Notes under the pieces: model-generated
What the model saw: only the letters and a program-made list of their open reading frames with translations
Databases searched by the model: none
What the model was told of the DNA's origin: nothing
Source: Mucilaginibacter rigui
GTDB taxonomy: Bacteria > Bacteroidota > Bacteroidia > Sphingobacteriales > Sphingobacteriaceae
Assembly: GCF_014773275.1 (NCBI RefSeq)
Contig: NZ_JACWMW010000001.1
Coordinates: forward strand, 1 to 64,000
Reading direction: 5' to 3'
DNA length: 64,000 nt
Translations under genes and position numbers: made by a program
In this document: piece after piece, positions 24,966-34,481 of the stretch
Numbering within the stretch: position 1 is the stretch's first letter
Layout of the letters: every line of letters starts with the position of its first letter

Positions 24966-26066
24966 CTATCTAACGTTTTTTCTTCTGTTTTTGGCGTAAT
25001 CTTCAAAAATGTATTCGCCCAGGTTGTTTAGCGAGCTGTAGAACGCCTTGCCGCCGTTTGTTTCGGTAAACTGGCGTACAAACTGCTGCAGGTAGGGATC
25101 TTTTGCTATCATAAACGTGGTGATAGGTATTTTTAGCCTTTTACACTGCGCGGCCATGTTAAGCGTTTTGTTTACCACTTTCCTATCCAGCCCTATACTG
25201 TTTTTATAATACTTGGTGCCCTCCTTTAAGCAGGTGGGTTTACCATCGGTTATCATAAAAATTTGCTTGTTGTGCGTTTTACGGCGGCGCAGCAAATCGG
25301 TAGCCAGTTCAAGGCCTGCATAAGTGTTGGTGTGGTAGGGGCCAACCTGCAGGTAAGGCAAATCCTGTAGCGTAATAGGCCAGGCATCGTTACCAAAAAC
25401 CACAATGTCCAAAGTATCTTTAGGGTACTTGGTGCGGATAAGCTCGGCCAACGCCATAGCCACTTTTTTGGCCGGGGTTATCCTGTCTTCGCCGTAAAGT
25501 ATCATGGAGTGCGATATATCGATCATCAGCACCGTGCTGGTGAGGGTTTTGTAATCCATTTCCTCTACTTCCAGGTCGCGCTCGGTCATCATAAAATCGC
25601 CGCCTATGCCATGGTTAACCTGCGCATTCTGGATGGATTGCGTCATGTCTATCTGGTCAAGGCTGTCGCCAAACTCAAATTCGCGGCGTTCGGCATTTTT
25701 TTCATCGCCCTGCCCGCTTTGCGGCGAACGGTGGTTGCCCTTGCCCGATTTTTTTAACTTCCCGAAAATTTCTTCTAACGCCGCCTGGCGGATGCTTTGT
25801 TCGGCCTTGGCTGTAATATTGAACTCGCCGCTTTGGTTATCCTCGTTCAGGTAACCTTTTTGCTTTAGCTCATCAATAAAATCGCCCATGCCGTAATCGT
25901 CATTGGTAATGTTGTATTGCTTATCTAATTCGTTAAGCCATGCCAATGCCTCCCCGGCATCACCGGCGGTATAGTTCAACAATTCCAGGAATAACTTTAG
26001 TAATTCTTCAAATCCGCCCTTAGGGATCTGGTTTGGTTTAAACTGTGAAAATCCAAAACCACGCAT
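24966..26066 (-). CDS. VWA-domain protein, MoxR partner
   Basis: The product is 366 aa. The N-terminal half is mostly helical and charged. The von Willebrand A domain starts near 177, with the metal-ion-dependent adhesion site D183-I-S185-H-S187, a later Thr in HTNTYAGLELATDLL, and the Asp of MITDGKPTC. It has no signal peptide or membrane segment, so it is cytoplasmic. In MoxR/VWA pairs the ATPase uses the VWA protein as adaptor to reach its substrate; this pairing rests on adjacency here. Confidence 0.85.
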   Translation of the reverse strand: MRGFGFSQFKPNQIPKGGFEELLKLFLELLNYTAGDAGEALAWLNELDKQYNITNDDYGMGDFIDELKQKGYLNEDNQSGEFNITAKAEQSIRQAALEEIFGKLKKSGKGNHRSPQSGQGDEKNAERREFEFGDSLDQIDMTQSIQNAQVNHGIGGDFMMTERDLEVEEMDYKTLTSTVLMIDISHSMILYGEDRITPAKKVAMALAELIRTKYPKDTLDIVVFGNDAWPITLQDLPYLQVGPYHTNTYAGLELATDLLRRRKTHNKQIFMITDGKPTCLKEGTKYYKNSIGLDRKVVNKTLNMAAQCKRLKIPITTFMIAKDPYLQQFVRQFTETNGGKAFYSSLNNLGEYIFEDYAKNRRKNVR

Positions 26067-26172
26067 ATTTTACCCTTTCTTGAGTATAAAGTAACGCATT
26101 ATTCAGTTCAAAAGTTTTAAACCACGCTATTTAAACGCAATTGTTAACTAAGCATGACAATAGGGCCCGGCT

Positions 26173-27057
26173 TTACACCAAACTTTTCTTGATACGGCCA
26201 ATTTCATCGCGGTTGTAAACCGGGTTGGCGCCACGCTGGCTGGTTACATAAGCACCAATAGCGCATGAGTTAAGCAATATTTTAGGGATGGGGTTATTAG
26301 CTATAATACCTGCCACAAAGGTGGCCAGGAATGCATCGCCTGCACCAACGGTATCGGCAACATCAACGCAGAAACCCGGATGCTCAAAAAACTCATAATC
26401 GTGCCAGATGATAGCACCCTGATCGCCACGGGTTACGCAGATGGTTTTAGTATGATACTTTTTCTGAAACTCGGTGATCTTGCTTTTAAGATCGTTACTA
26501 CCGCCGCCAATAAGCAGGTCGGCTTCTTCCTCGTTCATTTTAATAACGCTGGCGCGGGCAGCAAGTGTTTCTATAGTTGCCAGCGTGTAATGTGGGTGGC
26601 GCAGGTTTACATCAAATATTTTGATGGCGTCTATCTCATCCAGCAGGTTTAGCAAAGTATCGTGCGTTTCTTTTTCACGACAGGCCAGGCTGCCAAAAAC
26701 AATGATAGACGAGCGTTTTGCTGCTTCTATCAGGTTTTTGTCAAGGTGGATCTTATCCCATGAAACAGGCTGGGGGATAATATAGGTAGCCTGGTTTTTG
26801 TCGTCAAGCTCAACCGTAACCTCGCAGGTAGGCAGGGTGTTATCGCGCTGTATGAGGGAGGAGTATAAGCCGTTGTTTTTCAGGAAATCAACCAGTTCAT
26901 TACCCGATGCGTCGTTACCAACACGGCTGGCAAAAACTACATCTACATGCTGCTGCACCAGGTGCCTTGCAACATTCATTGGCGCGCCGCCGGCTTTTTT
27001 TTCATCGCCGAAGGCATCCCATAAAACTTCTCCAAAACACAGTACCCTGTTTTTCAT
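26173..27057 (-). CDS. PfkB-family carbohydrate kinase (fructokinase-like)
   Basis: From ATG 27057 (MKNRVLCFGEVLWDAFGDEK) the product is 294 aa; an earlier in-frame start would add 31 hydrophobic residues foreign to the family. PfkB signatures are GGAPMNVARHL near the N terminus and DTVGAGDAFLATF near the C terminus, where the Asp of GAGD is the catalytic base. The opening CFGEVLWD is typical of fructokinases. It phosphorylates a sugar using ATP, probably fructose. It is monocistronic, and no sugar transporter is adjacent. Confidence 0.87.
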   Translation of the reverse strand: MKNRVLCFGEVLWDAFGDEKKAGGAPMNVARHLVQQHVDVVFASRVGNDASGNELVDFLKNNGLYSSLIQRDNTLPTCEVTVELDDKNQATYIIPQPVSWDKIHLDKNLIEAAKRSSIIVFGSLACREKETHDTLLNLLDEIDAIKIFDVNLRHPHYTLATIETLAARASVIKMNEEEADLLIGGGSNDLKSKITEFQKKYHTKTICVTRGDQGAIIWHDYEFFEHPGFCVDVADTVGAGDAFLATFVAGIIANNPIPKILLNSCAIGAYVTSQRGANPVYNRDEIGRIKKSLV

Positions 27058-27263
27058 ATATAGTGGAACGCTTAAAGGCTGTAAAGCTATAAAGGATTTA
27101 TGGTAAACAATGTTAAATTTATAATAAATGACCACACGATTTGTTAACAATTGTTTAACAATGAGTTGGGTTTTATTTTGTGCAAAGGCGCCAGGAAATA
27201 AAGTAGGTATTGCGTCTTTGCGTGAAATATCTTTAATTGTGATTAGATTGATATATTTATGCT

Positions 27264-27683
27264 ATGAAAAAGCTTATCCTCTCTTGCATGTTGCTTCTTA
27301 TATCTTGTGTATGCTTTTCACAGGATAGGGAAGCTATTATAAAACTTATGCGCAACCAGCAAACTGCCTGGAGCAACGGCGATATAGATGGTTTTATGCA
27401 AGGCTACTGGAAATCAGACTCGTTGATGTTCATTGGCAAGCGGGGGCCAACCTACGGGTGGCAGCAAACGTTTGATAACTACAAAAAGGGTTACCCCGAT
27501 AAAGCCGCTATGGGTAAGTTAACCTTCAGGATAGATAAGGTAGAGCTGTTAGGCAAACGTGACGCCTTTGTAATGGGCGCCTGGAGCCTTGCCCGCGAAA
27601 AGGATGCACCGGGTGGTTACTTTACGCTATGGTTCAGAAAGATAAACGGGGAGTGGAAGATAGTTTGCGACCACACCTCCTGA
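27264..27683 (+). CDS. Exported NTF2/SnoaL-like (DUF4440-type) protein
   Basis: The product is 139 aa. A signal peptide (1-19, MKKLILSCMLLLISCVCFS) precedes a single NTF2-like fold with the DUF4440 style: REAIIKLMRNQQTAWSNGDI, FMQGYWKSDSLMFIG, and the closing FTLWFRKINGEWKIVCDHTS. Such proteins are small cone-shaped barrels with varied roles, including ligand binding and enzyme activities. No catalytic residues can be pointed to, and the neighbours give no clue. Confidence 0.8.
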   Translation: MKKLILSCMLLLISCVCFSQDREAIIKLMRNQQTAWSNGDIDGFMQGYWKSDSLMFIGKRGPTYGWQQTFDNYKKGYPDKAAMGKLTFRIDKVELLGKRDAFVMGAWSLAREKDAPGGYFTLWFRKINGEWKIVCDHTS

Positions 27684-27861
27684 GGTTTGAGATGCTGATA
27701 GAAGACTATAGATAGATATTATTTTGCCGTCTTATACTAAATATCGCTTCCTTATATCGATTTGAAATGTTAGTTTTTCATTTTGGCAGATTGACTCATC
27801 GTTTTTAAATTATATAAAAAATCCTTATATTTAGTAACATTTTTGTTAAACTATACGGCAA

Positions 27862-29343
27862 ATGAAAAACAACCCGGAGCAGTTATACACCCTGTTACAA
27901 TCTATGGAAGGAGTAGTATGGCAAGCAGATGCGGGGATGCAGAAGTTTACCTTTATTAGCGGCCGTGTACAACATATAACAGGTTTTTCAGCAGAAGACT
28001 GGCTTAACAAACCGGGTTTTTGGGAAACACGCGTATATCCGGAAGACCTGCATGTGATAAATGACTATCGGGAGTTAAAAGATGGGGGTGTTAAAAGCCG
28101 TACGCTGGAGTACCGCATAATACGGGCCGATGGCCAGGTCATCTGGATAAAAGATAATGTTTCGCTGCTCGGGTGTGATAATGGTATATGCCTGTTAGGG
28201 GGTATTATGCTGGATAATACTGTTGCCGAAAAGTTAAAGGCGATTGAACGCCTGGAACGCGACGTACTTAAGCTCAATTCAGATATTACCGTACCTCTTA
28301 ATAACGTGCTGTTTAACTATTTGCAGGGACTGGAATCGCTTTTTCCGCAAATGCAATGCTCTATTCACAGGATAGAAAACGGGCGTATGGTAAACGGAGT
28401 ATCACCTTCGCTGCCTGTTGAGTATATGAACGGGATTACAGGCGTGCCTGTAGGCGAGGATGAGGGTTCATGCGGATCAGCAGCGGCAAGCGGGCAACAG
28501 GTTATTGTAAGTGATATAGCAACTGATGATAGGTGGGCGAAGTACAGGTCTTTGGCCCTAAGCCATCAATTGAGGGCCTGCTGGTCAAACCCGGTGATAG
28601 ATGCTGATGGTGAAGTGATGGCTACGCTGGCCATGTATTACCAGGAAACCAAAACCCCCACAGGCGAAGAACTGCAGGTGATGGAAAAGGCCACAGCCCT
28701 GTTGCGGATAATTATGGAGAACCGCGGGAAGACAGAGATCATCAGCGAAACCAATTTGCTGATGCTACAGAGCCAGGAGCTGGCACACTTTGGCAACTGG
28801 CGCTGGGATGTGCAACAGGATATTGTTAGCTGGTCGCCCACGCTGTATATCATCTATGGCCTTAACCCGCAAGATTTTAAGGCGACGTTTGCAGGTTACC
28901 AGGCACTGCTGCACCCCGAAGACCGGGCCCGTGTACGCCACATCATTGAAAACGTTTTGCAAAGTGGGGAAGGCGCCGAGTTTGAGGAAAAGATTATTCG
29001 GCCAAACGGAGATATACGCTACTTGCGCTCATGGGCTAAGTTGAAAACGGATGCGCAGGGTGCTCCTGTAGAAATGATCGGCGCCTGTTTGGATATTACC
29101 GAAACAGTTATCCAGATGCAGGCTATTGAGCAACAAAACCGAAAATTATTGGAGATTGCCTGGATGCAATCACATATGATCCGCTCACCGCTAACCCGAA
29201 TTATGGCGCTGGTTGAATTAATAAAAGATGCACGCGACAGTGACCCCGAAAAAGGCGAGTTGCTGAACCACTTGTTAACTTCTGCGCATGAACTTGATGA
29301 ACAGGTAAAGCGTATTAATAAAAAAGCAGAACAAACCAATTAA
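27862..29343 (+). CDS. PAS-GAF-PAS signalling protein with HisKA-like end and no ATPase domain
   Basis: The product is 493 aa, soluble. Domains in order: PAS (about 8-125, with FTFISGRVQHITGFSAEDW), GAF (about 155-290, GEDEGSCGSAAASGQQVIVS), PAS_3 (about 305-415) and a dimerisation/phospho-acceptor-like helix pair at 425-470 with H438 (MQSHMIRSPLTRIMALV). The protein stops about 50 residues after that histidine, so the HATPase_c domain of a kinase is absent and there is no remnant downstream. It may be phosphorylated by another kinase or act as a sensing adaptor. Confidence 0.8.
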   Translation: MKNNPEQLYTLLQSMEGVVWQADAGMQKFTFISGRVQHITGFSAEDWLNKPGFWETRVYPEDLHVINDYRELKDGGVKSRTLEYRIIRADGQVIWIKDNVSLLGCDNGICLLGGIMLDNTVAEKLKAIERLERDVLKLNSDITVPLNNVLFNYLQGLESLFPQMQCSIHRIENGRMVNGVSPSLPVEYMNGITGVPVGEDEGSCGSAAASGQQVIVSDIATDDRWAKYRSLALSHQLRACWSNPVIDADGEVMATLAMYYQETKTPTGEELQVMEKATALLRIIMENRGKTEIISETNLLMLQSQELAHFGNWRWDVQQDIVSWSPTLYIIYGLNPQDFKATFAGYQALLHPEDRARVRHIIENVLQSGEGAEFEEKIIRPNGDIRYLRSWAKLKTDAQGAPVEMIGACLDITETVIQMQAIEQQNRKLLEIAWMQSHMIRSPLTRIMALVELIKDARDSDPEKGELLNHLLTSAHELDEQVKRINKKAEQTN

Positions 29344-29374
29344 GGCCGTTCTGCGTACGTGTGTTCTTATCGTA

Positions 29375-30256
29375 CTAATACGGTTTGCCCGCTGCCAGTT
29401 CCCTGTTTGCCCATTTAATTGCAAGATCTTCGCGATACCGGGCATATTTTTCTTTAAAAGCCATTTTAAGCAAACTGTCTATACCTCCTTTTACAGCCAA
29501 ATTATATACGCTGGCAGCTTTACGGGTGATAGAAGCATCCCAGGCGCGTAAGCTTAAAGAGTACGAGCCATCTATATATTTCATCCAATGCCAGTAGCCG
29601 GTAGGCATAAATAAGGTATCGCCATGCTCTAAAAACACTTCGGTGCCTTCCACGCCATCAAGGGCCGGAAATTTTTTGGTGTCGGGGTTTAACACATCAT
29701 AATCTTCTAAAGCGTAAGTAGCGTTAGGGATACAGTATAAACGGCGTTTCCATTTATTCTCGAATAATATTACATGCTTACGGCCGCCAAAGTGTGTGTG
29801 GAATATATGCGGAAGGTCGATATCGTAATGTAAAAAGGTAACCGAGTTCGATCCACCAAAAAACATAGAAGGCATGCTCTCCAGGAAACCGCCCATCAAA
29901 TCTTTCGGGAATACGATGTCATCCAGCAGTTGCGGCGCTTGCTTAAATATGTTAAAGAAAAATATACGCAGCTCGGTAGGCTGTGATTTTATCAGGTCGA
30001 TGTATTCATCAAAAGGCATTTCTGCTGCTGATGAGTTGATAGGTTTTGACGGATCGGCTTTTGAGTTATCGTACAAAGGCACTACCTTTTTGCCAACCAC
30101 TTCTTTCAGGTATTCGGGCGTCCATTTATCGCGGGCGGGCCAGCTTTTGGTCATGCCTTTAATAACCAGGGGGCGGCGCGGATCAAGGTAGTTTTTCTTG
30201 AAATCCTCCGGACTTATATTCTCAACTGTATCTATGGGGTGTAGTATAAAGCTCAT
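29375..30256 (-). CDS. Cupin-like (Cupin_8/JmjC-type) oxygenase-like protein, paralogue 1
   Basis: The product is 293 aa. The cupin metal site is H143-Y-D145 in FLHYDIDLPHIFHTH, with the third ligand probably H223 in GYWHWMKY. HVILFENKW and GDTLFMPTGYWHW are typical of Fe(II)/2-oxoglutarate oxygenases of the FIH/JmjC type, which hydroxylate proteins or small molecules. A close paralogue lies 194 bp upstream on the same strand (30451-31329). No substrate gene is evident nearby. Confidence 0.8.
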   Translation of the reverse strand: MSFILHPIDTVENISPEDFKKNYLDPRRPLVIKGMTKSWPARDKWTPEYLKEVVGKKVVPLYDNSKADPSKPINSSAAEMPFDEYIDLIKSQPTELRIFFFNIFKQAPQLLDDIVFPKDLMGGFLESMPSMFFGGSNSVTFLHYDIDLPHIFHTHFGGRKHVILFENKWKRRLYCIPNATYALEDYDVLNPDTKKFPALDGVEGTEVFLEHGDTLFMPTGYWHWMKYIDGSYSLSLRAWDASITRKAASVYNLAVKGGIDSLLKMAFKEKYARYREDLAIKWANRELAAGKPY

Positions 30257-30450
30257 GTTTGGATATTATCGGATTTATAAAAATAGTATTGTTTGGACGC
30301 TACTATTATCCGAAAGTTATCAAAATAACAAAATAAAAAGCAGAAGTAGATATTAACAATTTGTTATCTGTTTTGTAAATAGGCTCGGGGTAGCGCCTAT
30401 TTACAGGCAAAATGTTGTAGGGGCGGCAATATCCAGTGCAAAATTTGGTG

Positions 30451-31329
30451 CTATGGCTTGCCTGCCGCAAGTGCCTTACCGGCACGTTTTACGGCAAGTT
30501 TTTCTTTCCAGTTCATGTAACTGGTTTTAAAATTCTTTTTCATTATGTCATCAAATTTGCGCTGTATGGTAAGGTTATACAAGCTTTTTGCCTTAATCCC
30601 CCATGAACTGTCCCAGGCACGCAACGATATAGAGAAAGATCCATCCAGGTACTTCATCCAATGCCAGTAACCTGTTGGCATAAACAGGGTGTCGCCATGC
30701 TCTAAAATAGCTTCCTGCCCTTCAATTCCGTCTAAAGCCGGGAATTTTTTAAAGTCGGGGTTTTCAATATCATAATCCTCCAGGGCGTAGGTTGCAAAGG
30801 GGATCTTGTACAGGCGCTCGCTCCATTTATTCTCAAAAAGTATTACGTGTTTGCGGCCGTTAAAGTGGGTATGAAAAATATGCGCCAGGTCTATATCATA
30901 ATGCAAAAAAGTAACCGAGCCTTTACCGCCAAAAAACATGTTGGGGTATTTATCCAAAAAACCGCCCATCAGATCGGTCGGCGATCGGTAATCATCCAGC
31001 AATTTTGGTGCATGCTTTATAGGGTCAAACAGGAATATACGCAGGTCAGTTGGCTGGGTTTGTATCAGGTCAATATAGTCACCAAACTTCATTTCGGCTG
31101 CTGATGCGTTAATTGGCTTGGCGGGGTCGGCTTTCGAGCTGTTGTACAAAGGCACAGTTTTATCACCCACGGCTTCCTTCAGGTAATCAAAGGTCCACTT
31201 TTGCAGGGCGGGCCAGCTTTGTGTAGCCTTGCGTATAATAAGCGGTTTGCGTGGCTTTAAGTAATTGTTGATAAAATCCTCTTTAGTGATATGACCAACT
31301 GTGTCTATCGGGGTAAGGGACAAGCTCAT
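30451..31329 (-). CDS. Cupin-like (Cupin_8/JmjC-type) oxygenase-like protein, paralogue 2
   Basis: The product is 292 aa and collinear with the neighbouring paralogue, sharing long segments (VTFLHYDIDL, HIFHTHF, GRKHVILFENKW, HGDTLFMPTGYWHWMKY). The metal-binding HxD and later His are intact in both. The differences concentrate at the C terminus (WKEKLAVKRAGKALAAGKP here) and in the 100-130 region. The two arose by tandem duplication and have diverged, suggesting separate substrates or regulation (inference). Confidence 0.8.
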   Translation of the reverse strand: MSLSLTPIDTVGHITKEDFINNYLKPRKPLIIRKATQSWPALQKWTFDYLKEAVGDKTVPLYNSSKADPAKPINASAAEMKFGDYIDLIQTQPTDLRIFLFDPIKHAPKLLDDYRSPTDLMGGFLDKYPNMFFGGKGSVTFLHYDIDLAHIFHTHFNGRKHVILFENKWSERLYKIPFATYALEDYDIENPDFKKFPALDGIEGQEAILEHGDTLFMPTGYWHWMKYLDGSFSISLRAWDSSWGIKAKSLYNLTIQRKFDDIMKKNFKTSYMNWKEKLAVKRAGKALAAGKP

Positions 31330-31425
31330 GTTACGGTATCTCCTTGAAAATAACTACAAAAATAAATTATTGCTACAAAAGCAATATTTAAAACACCAAT
31401 TTTGATATTTTTTTGACAAAAAAGT

Positions 31426-31452
31426 AAGCCCGGCGCTTTTGCAACCGGGCTT
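31426..31452 (-). terminator. Terminator of the fasciclin gene
   Basis: AAGCCCGG (31426-31433) and CCGGGCTT (31445-31452) form an 8-bp GC-rich stem. On the minus strand it is followed by a T-rich tract, 29 bp after the fasciclin stop. Confidence 0.75.
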
Positions 31453-31480
31453 TTGTTTTTAATTAATTAGGTAGGATGAT

Positions 31481-32029
31481 TTAGTTAGGCATTAACACTG
31501 CATTTACCACATGTATAACACCGTTGCTTTGGTTAACATCGGCTATGGTTACCCAGCTTTTGCCGCCTTTTTCGTCAACCAAATAAATTTTACCACCTTT
31601 TACCATGGCTTTTAAAACGCCACCGCTAACAGTTTTTAGTTCGGCGGTACCGTTACCGGCTTTAATTTTGGCCATTAATTGTGCAGCGCTCCATTTACCG
31701 CTAACTACGTGGTAAGTTAAAATTTTGGTAAGGGTTGCTTTGTTCTCTGGTTTTAATAAGGTTTCAACAGTCCCTTTTGGCAGTTTATCAAAGGCCGCAT
31801 TGGTGGGTGCAAACACAGTGAACGGGCCGGCCGACTCTAAAGTTTCTACCAGGCCAGCTTGTTTAACAGCTGCAACCAGTGTGGTATGGTCTTTTGAGTT
31901 TACGGCATTTTCAACAATGTTTTTTGTTGGGTACATGGCTGCGCCGCCTACCATTTTTGTTTGTGCATTTGCGTTAGGGGCAATTGCAATAGCTGCTAAT
32001 GCAAACGCCGCGATAATTAATTTTTTCAT
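31481..32029 (-). CDS. Exported fasciclin (FAS1)-domain protein
   Basis: The product is 182 aa. A signal peptide (1-22, ending PNANAQ) is followed by one FAS1 domain: VAAVKQAGLVETLESAGPFT, VFAPTNAAFDKLPKGTVETL (the H1 motif) and the closing NGVIHVVNAVLMP (H2 motif). FAS1 proteins mediate adhesion or bind small ligands at the cell surface. The gene is monocistronic with its own terminator. Confidence 0.92.
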   Translation of the reverse strand: MKKLIIAAFALAAIAIAPNANAQTKMVGGAAMYPTKNIVENAVNSKDHTTLVAAVKQAGLVETLESAGPFTVFAPTNAAFDKLPKGTVETLLKPENKATLTKILTYHVVSGKWSAAQLMAKIKAGNGTAELKTVSGGVLKAMVKGGKIYLVDEKGGKSWVTIADVNQSNGVIHVVNAVLMPN

Positions 32030-32209
32030 GTTTTTTAAGGTGTGTTATTTGAAAGAAGATACGCCGTAATTTTAATCGCGGTTTTTAAAGGCGGGCATAA
32101 TTCCAACAACAAAAAGCTATAACATGGTTGCATGGCATTTACTTATCCCGGCATTGCTACGTCCGGTGCTTCTCTACATTGTGTGGAAAGTGTGAAGAGA
32201 AATAAATGT

Positions 32210-33331
32210 TTAAAAGAATAACCCTGCGGCAACATTGTCGGCATAGAGCTTTCCGCGTGCCGTAAGGGTAATGATGTTGTTGTTTTGGGCGATGCTGCCA
32301 TCTTCAAAATATTGCCTGGCGGTTTTTAAAATTTCGGTTGATGCGCCCGGGGCGATGTTGTTAAGCTTATCCAGATCAAGCCCCCAGATGGTACGGAGCG
32401 AGGTCATGATGTATTCGTTCAGCCGGTTGGTTTCGGTAAGTACCTCAATTTCGGCAGGGATAGTGTTTTCTGTTAAGCTTTTAATGTACCTGGCATTATT
32501 GGCTATGTTCCACTGGCGTGTATCGCCGTTAAAGGAATGCGCAGATGGGCCTATGCCCAGGTATTGTATGCCACGCCAATAATTAGAGTTATGGCGCGAA
32601 TACTGGCCGGGCTTGCAAAAGTTCGAGATCTCGTATTGTTCAAAACCGTTGCTTTGCATAGCATCCAGCATTATATTAAACTGATTGGCGCTTTGGCCTT
32701 CGTTCATGGGGGGCTGTTTTTTTTTGCTGATGAAGGCAGCCAGCGCGGTTTGCGGCTCAACTGTCATGCTGTAGGCCGATACATGGGGTATGCCCAGCTC
32801 AAAAACTTTATTGAGGTTATGTTTCCATTTTATATCTGTAAGCAGGGGGTAGCCATATATCAGGTCGACGGTTATGTTTTCGAACCCTGCATCCTGCGCG
32901 CGTTTAACAGATGCTTCGGCCTCGTTGGCGCGGTGTACGCGGTTCATCCATTGCAAATCATCATCAAAAAACGATTGGATACCTATACTGAAGCGGTTTA
33001 CCGGTGTATGCCTGAAAGCATTTATCTTTTGGCGGTCAAGGTCGTCGGGGTTGGCTTCCAGCGTTATCTCGGCATCTGACGTAACGGTATGGATCCCGGT
33101 AATGGTATTGATGATGCGGATGATCTCATCAGCAGACAGTACCGATGGTGTGCCACCGCCAAAGTATATAGTTTGGATGGTTTCGCCGTTCAGGTAATTT
33201 TTTTGCAGGGTTATTTCCTGTATAAGCGCCTGCACCATCTCGTCTTTATACTTAGCAGATGTACTGAAATGGAAGTCGCAGTAATGGCAGGCTTGCTTGC
33301 AAAAAGGGATGTGAATATAAATACCGGCCAT
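32210..33331 (-). CDS. hemW: HemW-like radical SAM protein (heme chaperone)
   Basis: The product is 373 aa. The radical SAM cluster motif is C11-x3-C15-x2-C18 in IPFCKQACHYCDFHFS, preceded by GIYIHIPF as in HemW/HemN proteins. Further family segments are YFGGGTPSVL, EANPDD, RFSIGIQSFFDDDL and LIYGYP. HemW proteins lack coproporphyrinogen oxidase activity and carry heme to acceptor proteins; the length and N terminus favour HemW over HemN. It is monocistronic, about 180 bp downstream of the fasciclin gene start on the same strand. Confidence 0.88.
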   Translation of the reverse strand: MAGIYIHIPFCKQACHYCDFHFSTSAKYKDEMVQALIQEITLQKNYLNGETIQTIYFGGGTPSVLSADEIIRIINTITGIHTVTSDAEITLEANPDDLDRQKINAFRHTPVNRFSIGIQSFFDDDLQWMNRVHRANEAEASVKRAQDAGFENITVDLIYGYPLLTDIKWKHNLNKVFELGIPHVSAYSMTVEPQTALAAFISKKKQPPMNEGQSANQFNIMLDAMQSNGFEQYEISNFCKPGQYSRHNSNYWRGIQYLGIGPSAHSFNGDTRQWNIANNARYIKSLTENTIPAEIEVLTETNRLNEYIMTSLRTIWGLDLDKLNNIAPGASTEILKTARQYFEDGSIAQNNNIITLTARGKLYADNVAAGLFF

Positions 33332-33500
33332 TGGGGATTCTTGAACTGCAAAAGTAAGATAAGGATTGTTTAAATGGAAGGAGAGTTATTTCTTGTTAAA
33401 ATACCTGTCCGAACAAAGGAAGGATCATAGATTATACTGCAAATTATGTGTTTCCAAATTTTTTAAGATTATGTACATTGCTTAACTAAAACTTTATTAA

Positions 33501-34481
33501 GTGAAAAGGCAAATCATTACAGCAAACTTTATACAAACAATATGTTGGGAAGGGGACCTGATAGTCGATTGGTCTTCTGGAAGAAAATATTCTCTGGACG
33601 GTAAAGAAAAACAATTTGGAGTCCATTGGGGATGGGGTGACAGTGTCATTAATTCATCGGACGGAAAATATATTTTTATTTACAAAAAATTAGGCACAAA
33701 AGGCCTTATAATCAAAAATGGAGAGCTCTTAAGAGAAATCAATCGCCCATATTATTGCTCCAATGCCTTTGAATTTCCTGCAGCTTTTATAACGGTAGAA
33801 AATAGAACCTATTTAATTCATTGCCCAATTGCCTATAATCAGTTGGACTTCGAAGACGTCGAAACAGGAGAGATAATTACCAATATAGACAATAGAAAGC
33901 CAATAGATAGATTTCATTCGAGATTGGAAATTAGCCCCGATGGAAGATGGTTGATGAGTAAAGGATGGGTGTGGCATCCCTTAGATATGATTATGGTTTT
34001 TGATATAAAGAAGTGTCTCGTAAATCCTCAGCTGTTAGACGAACCCCGGCTTTATCCTAACGTAAACGTAGAGGTTTGCACGGCAAGTTTCGTCGACGAA
34101 AATATAGTCGTTATTGGTTCATCGGATGTGGTTTTGGACGAAGAGGAGGTTGGTGATTTACCACCCAAGCATATTTGTTTATGGAATTTAAGAACAGATA
34201 AACTTTCAAAACCAGTTGCGATAAAAGAAAACTTCGGCAATTTATTTGCTATCAACTCTAATTGTGCATGGGATTTGTTTGATTTTCCGAAAATAATTAA
34301 TCTCAATACCGGAGAAATTATAGAACAAAACGAGGAAATTAATAGCGGTAAACAGAATTCGTCTATTATAGATAATACAGATTCCTTCCCCTCAATAATT
34401 TTTAATAAAAAAACCGGTCAAATTGCAATAAAGGCCAATGAGAAAATTGAGCTTTTGACCCCGGGTGATCATCCTGTATAG
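33501..34481 (+). CDS. Unknown protein, beta-propeller-like, AT-rich
   Basis: The product is 326 aa from a GTG start; no usable ATG is near. I do not recognise the family. Repeating Trp/Asp-rich strands (SSDGKYIFIYKK, SPDGRWLMSKGWVW, ICLWNLRTDKLSK) and DMIMVFDI suggest a WD40- or YVTN-like propeller. There is no signal peptide. Codon use is AT-rich and differs from its neighbours, and a tRNA-3'-end-like fragment lies just downstream (34495-34516), both hinting at lateral transfer. It could be an immunity or accessory protein of a lost element, but nothing in the sequence shows that. Confidence 0.6.
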   Translation: MKRQIITANFIQTICWEGDLIVDWSSGRKYSLDGKEKQFGVHWGWGDSVINSSDGKYIFIYKKLGTKGLIIKNGELLREINRPYYCSNAFEFPAAFITVENRTYLIHCPIAYNQLDFEDVETGEIITNIDNRKPIDRFHSRLEISPDGRWLMSKGWVWHPLDMIMVFDIKKCLVNPQLLDEPRLYPNVNVEVCTASFVDENIVVIGSSDVVLDEEEVGDLPPKHICLWNLRTDKLSKPVAIKENFGNLFAINSNCAWDLFDFPKIINLNTGEIIEQNEEINSGKQNSSIIDNTDSFPSIIFNKKTGQIAIKANEKIELLTPGDHPV

